From CBDBEU01 sp965204565 (GTDB lineage: Bacteria > Pseudomonadota > Alphaproteobacteria > Rhizobiales > TMED25): 64,000 nucleotides of DNA. The position numbers and the translations under genes are program-made. Location of the stretch: positions 2,046,001-2,110,000 of the forward strand of contig CBDBEU010000005.1 in assembly GCA_965204565.1 (NCBI GenBank). The letters are read 5' to 3'. Under the pieces are notes generated by a model. It did no database searches and was not told the origin of the DNA. It saw nothing but the letters and a program-made list of their open reading frames with translations. Each line of letters starts with the position of its first letter. The stretch's first letter is position 1. Positions 48,134-57,181 of this stretch are shown here, in pieces.

Positions 48134-49467
48134 ATGAAAGCCTTTCTCCCACGCCATGGCGGCGTCATTGTTGCAATCAGTGCTTCCCTTACAGGTGTCG
48201 CCCTATGGGCACTTCTGGTAGCCAGGCTTGAATTCGGTTACGCCGAAGCGGTGCTGGTGACCGGACTTGCTTTGTTGAGTCTTGCGCAGCTGCACCTTTA
48301 TCGAGACAGGACACGCGCCAGCGAGACCATCAAGTCCGAGCTTGAAGGAATCATGGCCCTGAGCCATGACCTGCTCGGCGATATGGCCGCCTTGCGCGAA
48401 GATGTCAGCGATATGCGAAACCATATTGGCGAGCGGAATTTCCTGCATGCGGACAAGATCGCCAACCAGGTCGAGGCCATGGACCAGGTGGTGCAGAGGT
48501 TTGAGCAGGTGCAGGAAGATCGGCTGAAGACCGAAGAGCGCATTGCCGGTGAGGTCGGGCTACTTGCCGATACGGTGCGACGCAAGATGGATGCCGCACC
48601 GTCAGCACCAGCGGCTGAAGACAAAACCGCGCGAGATGAAGAGCAGGCTGCGGACAGTGAGCGTGCTTCTTCACAAGGGCGCCGTGCAAGAGCTGCCGCT
48701 GCAAAACCACAAGCTCCGGCGCTCCAGCAAGATCAGTGACAGCCGAATTGATCTTTATCTGCAACCCATCGTGACGCTTCCGCAGCGCAAAGTGCGCTTT
48801 TATGAAGCGCTGACGCGGTTGCGTGACGAGGAGGGACACATTATCACGCCGGAAGATTATCTGCCGGCGGTGCATGAAGCCGGGATAATGACCGAGATTG
48901 ACAACGCGCTGCTCTATCGTTCGATTTCTCTGGTCCGCCGGCTGGTCGAACGCAAGCGCGAAGTGGGCGTGTTCTGCAATATCTCGGCAAGCACGCTGCT
49001 CGACTCCAGTTTTTCCCCCCCGGTTCATCGAATTCATGGAAGCCAATTCCGAACTGGCGCCGACCCTGTTTTTCGAGTTCGCTGAAGACACAATCGACTC
49101 GCTCGGTCCATTGGAGCAGGAAAGTCTGAATGCGCTATCGGAACTGGGCTTCAGGTTCTCGCTCGACCACGTGACCAGTCTCGATATCGATTTTGAGTTT
49201 CTTGCGGCGCTAGGTTTCCGCCTCGTCAAGGTCGATGCCCAAACCATGCTTGAAGCCGGGGCGGGTGACGGTGCGCGTGTCCATCCTGAAGATCTGTCCA
49301 AACTGGCGACACGTTTCGGCATCGAGTTGATTATTGAGAAAATCGAAGGCGAAAAGACTGTGGTGAATATCCTCGATTACGACATCAGCCTTGCCCAGGG
49401 CTTCCTGTTTGCCCGGCCACGGCTGATGCGTGAGGAGGCGGCAATGCCGCTCAGCGCAGTGGCCTGA
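48134..49467 (+). pseudogene. Membrane-anchored EAL-domain protein, split by two frameshifts
   Basis: Frame 1 (48134-48739): an N-terminal membrane helix (VIVAISASLTGVALWALLV), a second hydrophobic stretch and a coiled coil (LREDVSDMRNHIGERNF). Near 48735 it should pass to frame 2, ISDSRIDLYLQPIVTLPQRK then FYEALTRLRDEEG, the start of an EAL domain. At 49008-49020 a T5C7 run causes a second slip: frame 3 continues FIEFMEANSELAPTLFFEFA, FSLDHVTSLDIDFEFLA and FGIELIIEKIEG to 49467. The EAL motif is replaced by YEALTR, with EALT-type variation. It would hydrolyse c-di-GMP or be a degenerate sensor. Homopolymer slippage may be a sequencing error. Confidence 0.75.
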
Positions 49468-49659
49468 TCCACCCACCGCAGTGTGGAAGGTTCGATGGGC
49501 CTGACGCATAGCTGGTATTGTTTTCCAGGTGGCATTTGACAAGGATGCACTCGCGGCCGGTTGGCGACGGGTGCGCGGTTTTTGCTCCAAAACGAAAAGG
49601 TGCCGTGTGCGGTGGCGCTGCCTGTTACATTTTCGGCTGAATTGATTTAAACGCGCGCC

Positions 49660-50532
49660 ATGTCCGCGCCCGCGATCCCGTTTTTGCCCCACATCCGTGC
49701 CCTGAGGGAGAGCTATCCCGTGTGGCTGTGCGATGTGTGGGGGGTGGTACACAATGGTGTCAGAGCATTCCCCCCTGCCATCGATGCGTTCAATCAGTTT
49801 CGTGCTTCCGGCGGGCATGTGGTTCTACTCACCAATGCGCCGCGGCCATCACCACCGATCCTGAAGCAACTTGCGGATTTCGGCGTTCCCAGCACCGCGT
49901 TCGATGCTTTGGTGACATCGGGAGATGCGACGAGGAGCGCCCTGAAAGACCTTGGAACGCGGCAGGTTCTTCACATCGGGCCAGAACGCGACCACACGCT
50001 TTTTTCAGATCTCGATCTCAATCTGGCAGACGCCGGCAAAGCCGAGATTGTGCTGTGTACCGGGCTTGATGATGATGAGTTGGAAGGCGTTGCCGACTAC
50101 CAGCCGATGCTGGCTGAAATGGCGCGCCGCCAGGTGACATTCCTGTGCGCCAATCCCGATATTGTGGTCGATCGCGGCGGCACCTTGGCGCCCTGTGCTG
50201 GGGCATTGGCGCAGGCCTACCAGGAGATTGGCGGGCCGACAGTCTATTTCGGCAAGCCTCATGGTCCGATTTATGATCTGGCAATTGCCCGGCTTGGCGA
50301 GGTGACCGGCGGTAGGATTGAGCGCCGGGGCATTCTGGCAATCGGCGACGGTCTCAACACCGATATTGCAGGTGCCGCCGCGGCCGGTATCGATGCTTTG
50401 TTCATTGTGGGCGGCATTCACTTTGGTGAAGTCGTAGATGAACGCGGCACGGTCGATGCAGAGCGGCTTGCGTCGCTATTCAACAATTCCGAACGCAAGC
50501 CGGTGGCCGCGCAAGAAGCACTCAATTGGTAG
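49660..50532 (+). CDS. HAD-superfamily hydrolase, TIGR01459-type (class IIA)
   Basis: 290 residues. HAD motif I is WLCDVWGVVHNG near residue 22, motif II is LTNAPRPS near residue 57, and motif III/IV lie in YFGKPHGPIYDLAI and ILAIGDGLNTDIAGAAAAG near residue 226. It resembles NagD-like phosphatases of sugar phosphates or nucleotides. Cytosolic; substrate unknown. The 190 bp upstream contain no recognised feature. An IS5-family remnant begins directly behind the stop. Confidence 0.9.
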   Translation: MSAPAIPFLPHIRALRESYPVWLCDVWGVVHNGVRAFPPAIDAFNQFRASGGHVVLLTNAPRPSPPILKQLADFGVPSTAFDALVTSGDATRSALKDLGTRQVLHIGPERDHTLFSDLDLNLADAGKAEIVLCTGLDDDELEGVADYQPMLAEMARRQVTFLCANPDIVVDRGGTLAPCAGALAQAYQEIGGPTVYFGKPHGPIYDLAIARLGEVTGGRIERRGILAIGDGLNTDIAGAAAAGIDALFIVGGIHFGEVVDERGTVDAERLASLFNNSERKPVAAQEALNW

Positions 50533-50539
50533 AATTTCA

Positions 50540-50990
50540 ATCGAAAAGAGCGTCGGCGTCTTCCTGTGCAACCCCTTCACCGGTATGGGCCGGGCCTTGT
50601 GGTCGCGGACGGCGTGGAGCCCGGTGTTGCGCCCGCCTTCGGTGCGGCCGATACCATGGGCCAGGGGCCCCCTTTTCCGCCGCCGGCGCAGCGATGAACC
50701 CTGATGCGGGAGCTGTCGAGCAACAGCCGGTCAGGCGTATCCTCGGCGCCTGCCGGAGCGCTGAAGATACTTTCCCGTATAACCGCGCCCGGCCCGGCGG
50801 ACGAAGCGGTTGCAGAGCGTCTTGTTCGGCCCGTGGATAGCGGCGCGGTCGGTCCGGCGACCGCCACAGCGCAGCGCATGGACGATCCCGCTCGGCACAG
50901 GACGATCATCAACGTGCTTCTTGCCGCGCACATCGGTCGGCAGAAGCGGCGCGATCCGAGTCTACTGAGAATCGGAAAACCGGAAGAAAT
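50540..50990 (-). mobile_element. IS5-family remnant (IS427-like)
   Basis: Minus-strand pieces in order: VRGKKHVDDRPVPSGIVHAL and GPNKTLCNRFVRRAGRG (50930-50780), then LLLDSSRIRVHRCAGGGKGG and GGRNTGLHAVRDHKA-type sequence (50730-50590). These match the DDRRVLSGI, GPKKTLYNRF, DSSAVKAHRCA and GGRTTKIHA blocks of IS5 transposases. Both ends are missing and there are several frameshifts. It has cut off the 3' end of the DUF1156 gene. Confidence 0.8.
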
Positions 50991-51054
50991 CATACATCTC
51001 GTTACCTCCTCATCGGAGGCGATGAACCATCCTCGGATCAAATCGGGAAGACGA

Positions 51055-51968
51055 TTATCGGGGCCGGACCCTAGTAAGCAGGCACTTAAATCTCGCGCCA
51101 CGACCAAGCTTGGTGCCGTTGCCGATCGATGTTCGGTCAATCGGAATACCTATTTTGACCGAAAAAGCATAAGTCCCACTGCTCCTGTCGATACTTGGTT
51201 CTACCCATGCGAAACTGCCTTTTTTCGTCGAGAGCCAATACGTGCTGATCAGACGGACATGCCTGCCACGAACCGCAGGGTTTGGGCTGGCAACGGTGCG
51301 AGCCCAAATCCAGGCAATAACGTTTGTCTCGCCGCCTCCATATTGTTTAGGCAAACGGATATTGGGATAAAGGTGCCCGATTTGCTTGATGGCGCGTTCC
51401 CCTGATAAGCTCCCCTTAATAGCGAACATCTGCGGCTAATCCATCGGTGCCCTGCCAAGATTCCGCGCCTCCAATGCGCTTACGGTCCACGGGATGACGG
51501 GGGTGACCTAGCCATCGTGGCGCAATCTCCAGATTGCACTTGTGTCGAGAAGCACGGCGACAGGGTTGAGATCTCCCGCATGAGCTTCGAACCCCATGCG
51601 ATTGGCTTCGAGCGGTATGGATCTGCCCCCGGCGAATGGATCAAAAACTGTCGGTAACTGGCCATCGCAATGCTTCAGCATAAACCTCTGGCGCTTCATG
51701 CAGTTTCTTGCCCATCATTCGCCGGAGGATGTCGAAGAACCGCTCGCGCCCGGCGTTCTGTTCCTCTTCGGTCGGCTGCTTTTCGGGATGGGCTTCAGGG
51801 TCGTCGACCGCCGATGCAAGGAGGATCGCCCGCGCCGTTGGAAGCGGCAGGCGGACCCACGAGTGATGAATACCTTTGGGATGCGGGCCTATTGCCCGGC
51901 ATCTTGTCATAGGCCGAGGCGTCGTTGATCTCAGGCGGCGGCAACGCCGCGTCGATGAGTTTTTGTTA
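51055..51968 (-). pseudogene. DUF1156-type DNA (adenine) methylase, heavily frameshifted and truncated
   Basis: Blocks in several frames, in the order of a DUF1156 methylase: INDASAYDK (51930), KGIHHSWVRLPLPTARAILLAS and FPTEEEQ-like PTEEEQNAGRERFFDILRRM (51880-51720), TVFDPFAGGRSIPLEANRMG and HAGDLNPVAVLL (51650-51550), LAADVRY (51435), IGHLYPNIRLPKQYGGGETNV and IAWIWARTVASPNP (51370-51290), KLGRGARFKCLLT (51090). DPFAGG is the SAM motif I. The C-terminal catalytic part is lost at the IS5 remnant. DUF1156 proteins are DNA methylases of modification or defence islands. It starts at the stop codon of the large partner gene. Confidence 0.78.
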
Positions 51969-53678
51969 CGCGTGGCTGTTGCGGTCATAAACGAATCTGT
52001 GGGTTGCCGGATAAGGGGTGACTTCACCCTTGTCGATCATGGCGCAGAGGCGCGAGCCGGTCACTTCCACCGGATTGCCCTTGATATCGGCTAGAACAAG
52101 CACATAGGTTTCGGGGTGCTGTTCTATCAGCCTCCAGACATCGGCTTCGAGTTGCAGCGGGTCGTGCTCCAGGCAGTGATCCCTGGGCCAGTAATACCTC
52201 ACGAGGTCGCCGCTGGCAGCGTGGTGCTCCCATGGAAATAATCGGGCTCCACCACTTGCCCGGGCGATCCAGCTTCCGTCCTCGTGGAAGAACCGAACGT
52301 CGCTGTCTTTTCGGAACCCTTGCGATTTGGCATAGCGCTCGATGATGGCGGGTTTGGAAGGGCGCGGGCGTGGTGGTTTTATCACGACGGTGTCAGTCTC
52401 CTGTTCGGCATCTGTCCCGGTCGTGCCCGTATCCTCGGTCTCGCCCCCTTCTGGCTCTACGACGTTCTCAACACTGGAACTTTCGGCTTCGCCGGGTTCC
52501 TGACCTGCCCCGGCGCCTACAGGTTCTCCTGGCTCTTCGTGGCCACTTGTCGGGTCCGGTTCGGTCTTGACGGATGTTTCCGCGGGTAGGGCATTTGCAG
52601 GGCGGCACAGCGTGAAATTCTCTTCGAGGTAGTCCCTAACGTCCTGCTCAGGCCGCTCGAAGCTATAGTCCAGCGCGGCCTTGATATCCGTGTGTCCAAG
52701 TCCAAACGCCTTGCCGATTTCCTCCGGCACGCGCCGGGCCAGCTTGGCCTTCGGCAGTCGGTCGACATAGAGCACGTCGTTGAGCCACAGGACTTCGGCC
52801 TGCCGAGGAGTTCCCGCAGGCGTGCCGTCGATATAGGGAATGATTAAGAGGCCCGGCGTTTCATGCCATCCGGTGCGAGCGAGATTGTCCGCCAGGCCGC
52901 GAACTCGCCGGGTATCATCCTCCGTGTCGAGTTTGATCCGGCACAGTTCCTGTCCCAGTACCGTCAACCACTCCTTTGTCACGGCAACGCCGGCAGGCGG
53001 CCGGTTGGAATCGAATCGCTCCTCCACATGCGTTGCCAGTGTCGGCAATTGCGAAAAAGGCGGGTTGCCGGTTATCTCTGGCGGCAAGCGGCACAGATCG
53101 GCCGTCTTCTGCTTGACCCATGGATGGAGATGTCCCCAGGGGAGCGGGGACTGCGTGGTAAGCGAGTAGGACAAACCATCAACGGAAGCCCACTCGCCGG
53201 CGAGATTGAGCCAGTATCTGCATTCCTCCCAGATACGGGCTGGGTATCGCTTCAGCAGTGAGCGCACGCGGGCCTCTTCCTGCTTGACCACTTTGTCGAC
53301 TGGCAAGCTTTGGAGCCACTTGATCGCGAGTTCAGAGGTCGGCCGGTCGGCAACTCCGATTTTTCGCCATAACGTCAGGGCGTTCACCGATGCGCGGATG
53401 ACTTCCGCATCAGGCACGTCCTCTTCATCGGATTCCAGAAAGACGGCGGGCGCGACCTCCCAGACGCCGTTCTGCGTCAGGATGAGCTTCTCCAACCGGA
53501 AGGCCTTCCTGATCTTCTCGGAATCCTCAGTGGAGCATGTATCCACCATTTGATCGAGACGGCTGTACCAATTCTCCACTTCATGCACGGGCGGGGATTC
53601 GGCTTTGGCGAGCGCTCGCAGGCGGTCGAGCAAACGATCCGGTCCCGTAGGTGTGCTTTGCACGCCAAACAGATCCAA
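51966..53678 (-). CDS. Large partner protein of a DUF1156 DNA-modification locus, probably 5'-truncated
   Basis: 570 residues, no recognised catalytic motif. The N-terminal half (ENWYSRLDQMVDTCSTEDSE, LPPEITGNPPFSQLPTLATHV) is helical. A Glu/Pro/Thr-rich linker lies near 375-435. The C-terminal part (IIERYAKSQGFRKDSDVRFF, YVLVLADIKGNPVEVTGSRL) is compact. It resembles the C-terminal part of long sacsin-like ATP-binding proteins found beside DUF1156 methylases, in which case the ATPase part is missing. The ATG stands right at the junction with the agmatinase scrap, which supports truncation. Its stop touches the start of the methylase pseudogene, so they were one operon. Confidence 0.5.
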   Translation of the reverse strand: MDLFGVQSTPTGPDRLLDRLRALAKAESPPVHEVENWYSRLDQMVDTCSTEDSEKIRKAFRLEKLILTQNGVWEVAPAVFLESDEEDVPDAEVIRASVNALTLWRKIGVADRPTSELAIKWLQSLPVDKVVKQEEARVRSLLKRYPARIWEECRYWLNLAGEWASVDGLSYSLTTQSPLPWGHLHPWVKQKTADLCRLPPEITGNPPFSQLPTLATHVEERFDSNRPPAGVAVTKEWLTVLGQELCRIKLDTEDDTRRVRGLADNLARTGWHETPGLLIIPYIDGTPAGTPRQAEVLWLNDVLYVDRLPKAKLARRVPEEIGKAFGLGHTDIKAALDYSFERPEQDVRDYLEENFTLCRPANALPAETSVKTEPDPTSGHEEPGEPVGAGAGQEPGEAESSSVENVVEPEGGETEDTGTTGTDAEQETDTVVIKPPRPRPSKPAIIERYAKSQGFRKDSDVRFFHEDGSWIARASGGARLFPWEHHAASGDLVRYYWPRDHCLEHDPLQLEADVWRLIEQHPETYVLVLADIKGNPVEVTGSRLCAMIDKGEVTPYPATHRFVYDRNSHA

Positions 53679-53689
53679 CAGGGGGCGTG

Positions 53690-53942
53690 TGGTTTCGTGC
53701 CCGGTACCGGCTGGCCGGAGCCAGGCGGATTTCTGCCGCGCGAAGCACTCAAGATCCCTGGCCTTGTCGCCGCCGAGGGCATTTGCGGTATCGAAGTGGT
53801 CGAGGTCAGTCCCCCATACGACACTTCTGACATCACCGCTTTGTTCGATACCCGCGTTGTTGTCGAAGCGCTTGGCTCACTGGTTGCGCACGGCAAGCTT
53901 GGCAGCCACAAGTCGCTGATCGACAATCCGGTTACATTTTGA
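53690..53942 (+). pseudogene. 3' fragment of an agmatinase/arginase-family gene
   Basis: About 83 codons remain: FVPGTGWPEPGGFLPREALK, GICGIEVVEVSPPYDTSDIT, VEALGSLVAHGKLG, ending at TGA 53940-53942. The PGTGTPEPGG and D(V)VEVSPPYD motifs mark the C-terminus of the ureohydrolase family (agmatine to putrescine and urea). The first three quarters, with the metal-binding histidine and aspartates, are missing and are replaced by the DNA-modification locus. The downstream hypothetical gene follows after 11 bp. Confidence 0.8.
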
Positions 53943-53953
53943 GGAAACGGGCA

Positions 53954-54421
53954 ATGGCAAATGGCAGCGCAGTTGACAATCACCACCTTGGTGTCGGGCA
54001 TAATCATGCGTCAGAATTGACGGCACAGTGGCAAACCCCGCACTTGCCGCACGATCACAAAACCGATCCAGGCGCGCATCACCCCGAACCAGATCTCGAT
54101 CTGGTTGAAAAGACTTTCGTCGGGGGATTTGCCGCGACCAACGATCCGACGAGCTTTTTGCGCCTTGCAGGTATTCCGTTCGTTGCCGAGGCCGATGGCC
54201 ATCAACTGACGTTGCTGCGGGTGGAAATCAATGACGCAACGGATATTGGCTCGCTAACGCCGCAGCTGGGTGGTGATGGATTTCGCTATGCACCCCTACC
54301 TGCGCAGTTTGTGAACCGTCGCCGGTCTCTGGCATTCGCGTATCATTCCAACGATGGCCTTGCCCGGTTGTCGCTCGCGGATGTCCGCAAGCTGACCAAT
54401 GGCGCAGATGCGACAATGTGA
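53954..54421 (+). CDS. Protein of unknown function with His-rich N-terminus
   Basis: 155 residues from the ATG at 53954, preceded by GAGGAAACGGG. The first 45 residues hold about 11 histidines (DNHHLGVGHNHASE, TPHLPHDHKTDPGAHHPEPD), which suggests metal binding. The rest (AATNDPTSFLRLAGIPFVAEA, HQLTLLRVEINDATDIGSL) looks like a compact soluble domain. No signal peptide and no known family recognised. It is 11 bp downstream of the agmatinase remnant, so it was probably expressed from that gene's promoter, which has been lost. Whether it is still expressed is open. Confidence 0.6.
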   Translation: MANGSAVDNHHLGVGHNHASELTAQWQTPHLPHDHKTDPGAHHPEPDLDLVEKTFVGGFAATNDPTSFLRLAGIPFVAEADGHQLTLLRVEINDATDIGSLTPQLGGDGFRYAPLPAQFVNRRRSLAFAYHSNDGLARLSLADVRKLTNGADATM

Positions 54422-54630
54422 ATTTCCCCGCTGCAATGCCGCTCGGGGACGTTTTTGAGAAAACTTGCCAATGCGGACTTCATCACGAAATATCGGCTTC
54501 AATGGCACGCAAAGGCGAAGGATCGCGAGAAAGACGGAGTATTGATGCGAGCCCTTTGTAGTCCATGCGGCCCGATGCGAGAAATCCGCTATCACACGGC
54601 TGGAAAAGTGAGACGGAGCCAACGGCGATA

Positions 54631-55410
54631 ATGTTTAAGCCACTTACCTCTCTCAGGGCTCGCTGTTTCAACAAGAAGCACACGGCGTTCTTTCTTGACT
54701 TTGATGGGACGCTGGTTGAGGTTGCCAACCATCCCGATCTGGTGCAGATTGCTCCAGCTACAAAACATGCGCTCGCGCAGTTATTCTCCGCGCTGGGCGG
54801 TGCGGTCGCGGTCATCACCGGTCGTGATATCAGCGATGTTGACCGGTACTTGACGCCTCTGTTCCTGCCGATTGCAGGGGTGCATGGGCTCAACAGGCGG
54901 AGCATTGACGGAAGCGTTCATGGCACGATCGTCGACGATCATGCGTTCCTGGCTCTGAATGAGCAACTCGAGCAGTTCGTAAATGGCCATAAAGGCTTGC
55001 TGTTTGAACGCAAATCGGGCTCTGTTGCCCTCCACTATCGCGCACGGCCAGAGTTGGAACAACAATGCTTCTATGCAATGGGTCAAGCCGTTCACTCGAT
55101 GGACGGCGTTCACGTGCTGCGAGGCAAGATGGTCATCGAGGCCAAGGCTGATTCAAGCAACAAGGGAGGCGCGGTCAACGACTTCCTCGCCGAGCCTCCG
55201 TTTGCTGGCCGGATCCCCTTTTTCGCCGGCGATGACGTCACAGATGAAGATGCGTTTGCAGTTGTGAATGCGCGCCAGGGGATCTCGGTCAAAATAGGCC
55301 CTGGGCCATCGCTAGCCCACTATTACACGGGCTCCACACTGGAGTTTGTCAATTGGCTTCAAGCCCTGGCCAGGGATTTGGAACAGGATACGTGCGTTGA
55401 GCAGTCTTGA
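54631..55410 (+). CDS. otsB: Trehalose-6-phosphate phosphatase
   Basis: 259 residues from the ATG at 54631 (GACGGAG upstream). HAD phosphatase motif I is FFLDFDGTLVEVANHPD near residue 21, motif II is VITGRDISDVDRYL near residue 62, and motif IV is FFAGDDVTDEDAF near residue 202. GVHGLNRRSIDG and HYRARPE are typical of OtsB. It releases phosphate from trehalose-6-phosphate. First gene of the operon otsB-GH15-otsA-glk; its stop lies 14 bases inside the start of the next gene. Confidence 0.95.
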   Translation: MFKPLTSLRARCFNKKHTAFFLDFDGTLVEVANHPDLVQIAPATKHALAQLFSALGGAVAVITGRDISDVDRYLTPLFLPIAGVHGLNRRSIDGSVHGTIVDDHAFLALNEQLEQFVNGHKGLLFERKSGSVALHYRARPELEQQCFYAMGQAVHSMDGVHVLRGKMVIEAKADSSNKGGAVNDFLAEPPFAGRIPFFAGDDVTDEDAFAVVNARQGISVKIGPGPSLAHYYTGSTLEFVNWLQALARDLEQDTCVEQS

Positions 55411-57181
55411 ACTCGGCATCATCGGAAACTGCAGTATCAGCGCCTTGGTTGATCGCTGTGGAAGTGTGGTCTGGTACTGCGTGCCCCGATTTGACGGCGA
55501 TCCGGTATTTCATAGTTTGCTTTACACATCTGGGGACGCGCAGAACGGCGGTGCGTTTTCAATCGAACTTGAAGACTTCAAACATGCCGAGCAGGAGTAC
55601 GTAAAAAACACGGCAGTTCTGAAGACCACGCTTCATGGTTCGCAAGGCTCGATCCAGATAACGGACTGCGCACCTCGATTTAACTGGCGTGGCCGTATCT
55701 TCAGACCCGAAACCATCGTTCGCAGAATTGTGCCACTTTCAGGCAGCCCGCGGATCCGGGTCCATCTGAGACCGCGGTTCGACTACGGATCGATCGCGCC
55801 CAAGGTGACCAGCGGATCCAACCATATAAGATTCATCGGACCCGATTTCACTATTCGACTCACAACCGACGCTCCGATCGATTTTTTGCGCAATGACACC
55901 ACCTTTGGAATAGATGGACCGCTGTGCTTTGTGCTCGGCCCCGATGAGACGCTTTCCGAGGGGGTCAGAGACACCGCCCGGGATTTTGAAGAGCGGACAA
56001 TAGACTATTGGCGCGGCTGGGCGAGGCGTCTTGCCACGCCTCTTGAATGGCAGGATGCCGTCATTCGCGCGGCGGTAACACTGAAGCTGTGCACCCATGA
56101 GCAAACCGGCGCTATTGTTGCGGCTGTAACGTCCAGCATTCCGGAGGCTCCTGATAGCGGGCGCAACTGGGACTACCGCTATTGCTGGATGCGCGATGCG
56201 TTTTTCGTGGTACGAGCGCTGAACAGCCTGGCGGCGGTTGGGACAATGGAGAACTATTTCAGTTGGCTGGTGAATGTGGTCGCAAATGCCAACGGCAATC
56301 ATTTGCAGCCAGTTTATGGCGTCGGTTTGGAGCAGGACCTGGTCGAGCGCACAGTGAAGTCACTATCCGGTTATCGCGGCATGGGACCGGTGCGCGTCGG
56401 CAATCAGGCGTATGAGCACTTCCAACACGATGTTTATGGCAACGTGATTCTGGGAGCCAGCCAGGCCTTTTTTGACAAGCGGCTGCTCCGTCAGGCTGGC
56501 CGTGAAGAGTTTAAACGCATGGAAGCGCTGGGCGAACGGGCGTTTCAATTGCACGATCAACCCGATGCCGGAATGTGGGAATTCAGGTCGCGAGCGAGTG
56601 TTCATACCTCGTCGAGCATCATGTGCTGGGCCGCCTGCGACCGTCTTGCCCACATCGCCGGCCATCTCGAAATGCAGGACCGCATGCATTGGTGGCGTGG
56701 ACGTTCCGATGTTATCAAGGAACGTATCCTGCGCGACGCATGGTCTGAAAAACGGAATGCATTCGTTGAGAGCTTTGGGGGCAGCGATTTGGATGCCGGT
56801 GTTCTGCTGATGTCTGAAATCGGCTTTCTTGATGCGAAAGATCCGCGCTACGTTTCAACGGTCAATCAGATCGAGAAGACCTTGGGTCGTGGGCCACATA
56901 TGATGCGGTACGAAGCCCAAGATGATTTTGGGCTGCCGGAAACGGGTTTCAATGTTTGCGCATTCTGGCGAGTGGATGCTTTGGCCAAGATCGGACGGCT
57001 GGAAGAGGCACGCGAAATTTTCGAGGCGATGCTCGAATATCGCAATCACCTCGGCCTTCTGTCGGAGGATATCGATCCAGAGACCAGTGAATTATGGGGC
57101 AATTTCCCTCAGACATATTCGATGGTCGGCATAATCAATGGTGCCATGCGCCTTTCCCGCCCATGGGAATCGGTCATATGA
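55397..57181 (+). CDS. GH15-family glycoside hydrolase (trehalase- or glucoamylase-like)
   Basis: 594 residues if TTG 55397 is the start (LSSLELGIIGNCSISALVD); the frame has no good ATG nearby and overlaps otsB. The N-terminal beta-sandwich (about 1-200) is followed by the (alpha/alpha)6 barrel with the GH15 signatures SGRNWDYRYCWMRDAFF near residue 258 and FGLPETGFNVCAFWRVDAL near residue 520, whose acidic residues are at the usual catalytic places. Bacterial GH15 proteins next to ots genes are often trehalases. No signal peptide, so it acts in the cytosol. It ends ATGA, coupled to otsA. Alternatives: glucoamylase or dextranase. Confidence 0.9.
   Translation: MSSLELGIIGNCSISALVDRCGSVVWYCVPRFDGDPVFHSLLYTSGDAQNGGAFSIELEDFKHAEQEYVKNTAVLKTTLHGSQGSIQITDCAPRFNWRGRIFRPETIVRRIVPLSGSPRIRVHLRPRFDYGSIAPKVTSGSNHIRFIGPDFTIRLTTDAPIDFLRNDTTFGIDGPLCFVLGPDETLSEGVRDTARDFEERTIDYWRGWARRLATPLEWQDAVIRAAVTLKLCTHEQTGAIVAAVTSSIPEAPDSGRNWDYRYCWMRDAFFVVRALNSLAAVGTMENYFSWLVNVVANANGNHLQPVYGVGLEQDLVERTVKSLSGYRGMGPVRVGNQAYEHFQHDVYGNVILGASQAFFDKRLLRQAGREEFKRMEALGERAFQLHDQPDAGMWEFRSRASVHTSSSIMCWAACDRLAHIAGHLEMQDRMHWWRGRSDVIKERILRDAWSEKRNAFVESFGGSDLDAGVLLMSEIGFLDAKDPRYVSTVNQIEKTLGRGPHMMRYEAQDDFGLPETGFNVCAFWRVDALAKIGRLEEAREIFEAMLEYRNHLGLLSEDIDPETSELWGNFPQTYSMVGIINGAMRLSRPWESVI

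Noticed and set aside
48134..49467. Three separate small genes instead of one split EAL gene
   Set aside because: The three frames give consecutive parts of one EAL protein without internal starts or ribosome-binding sites.
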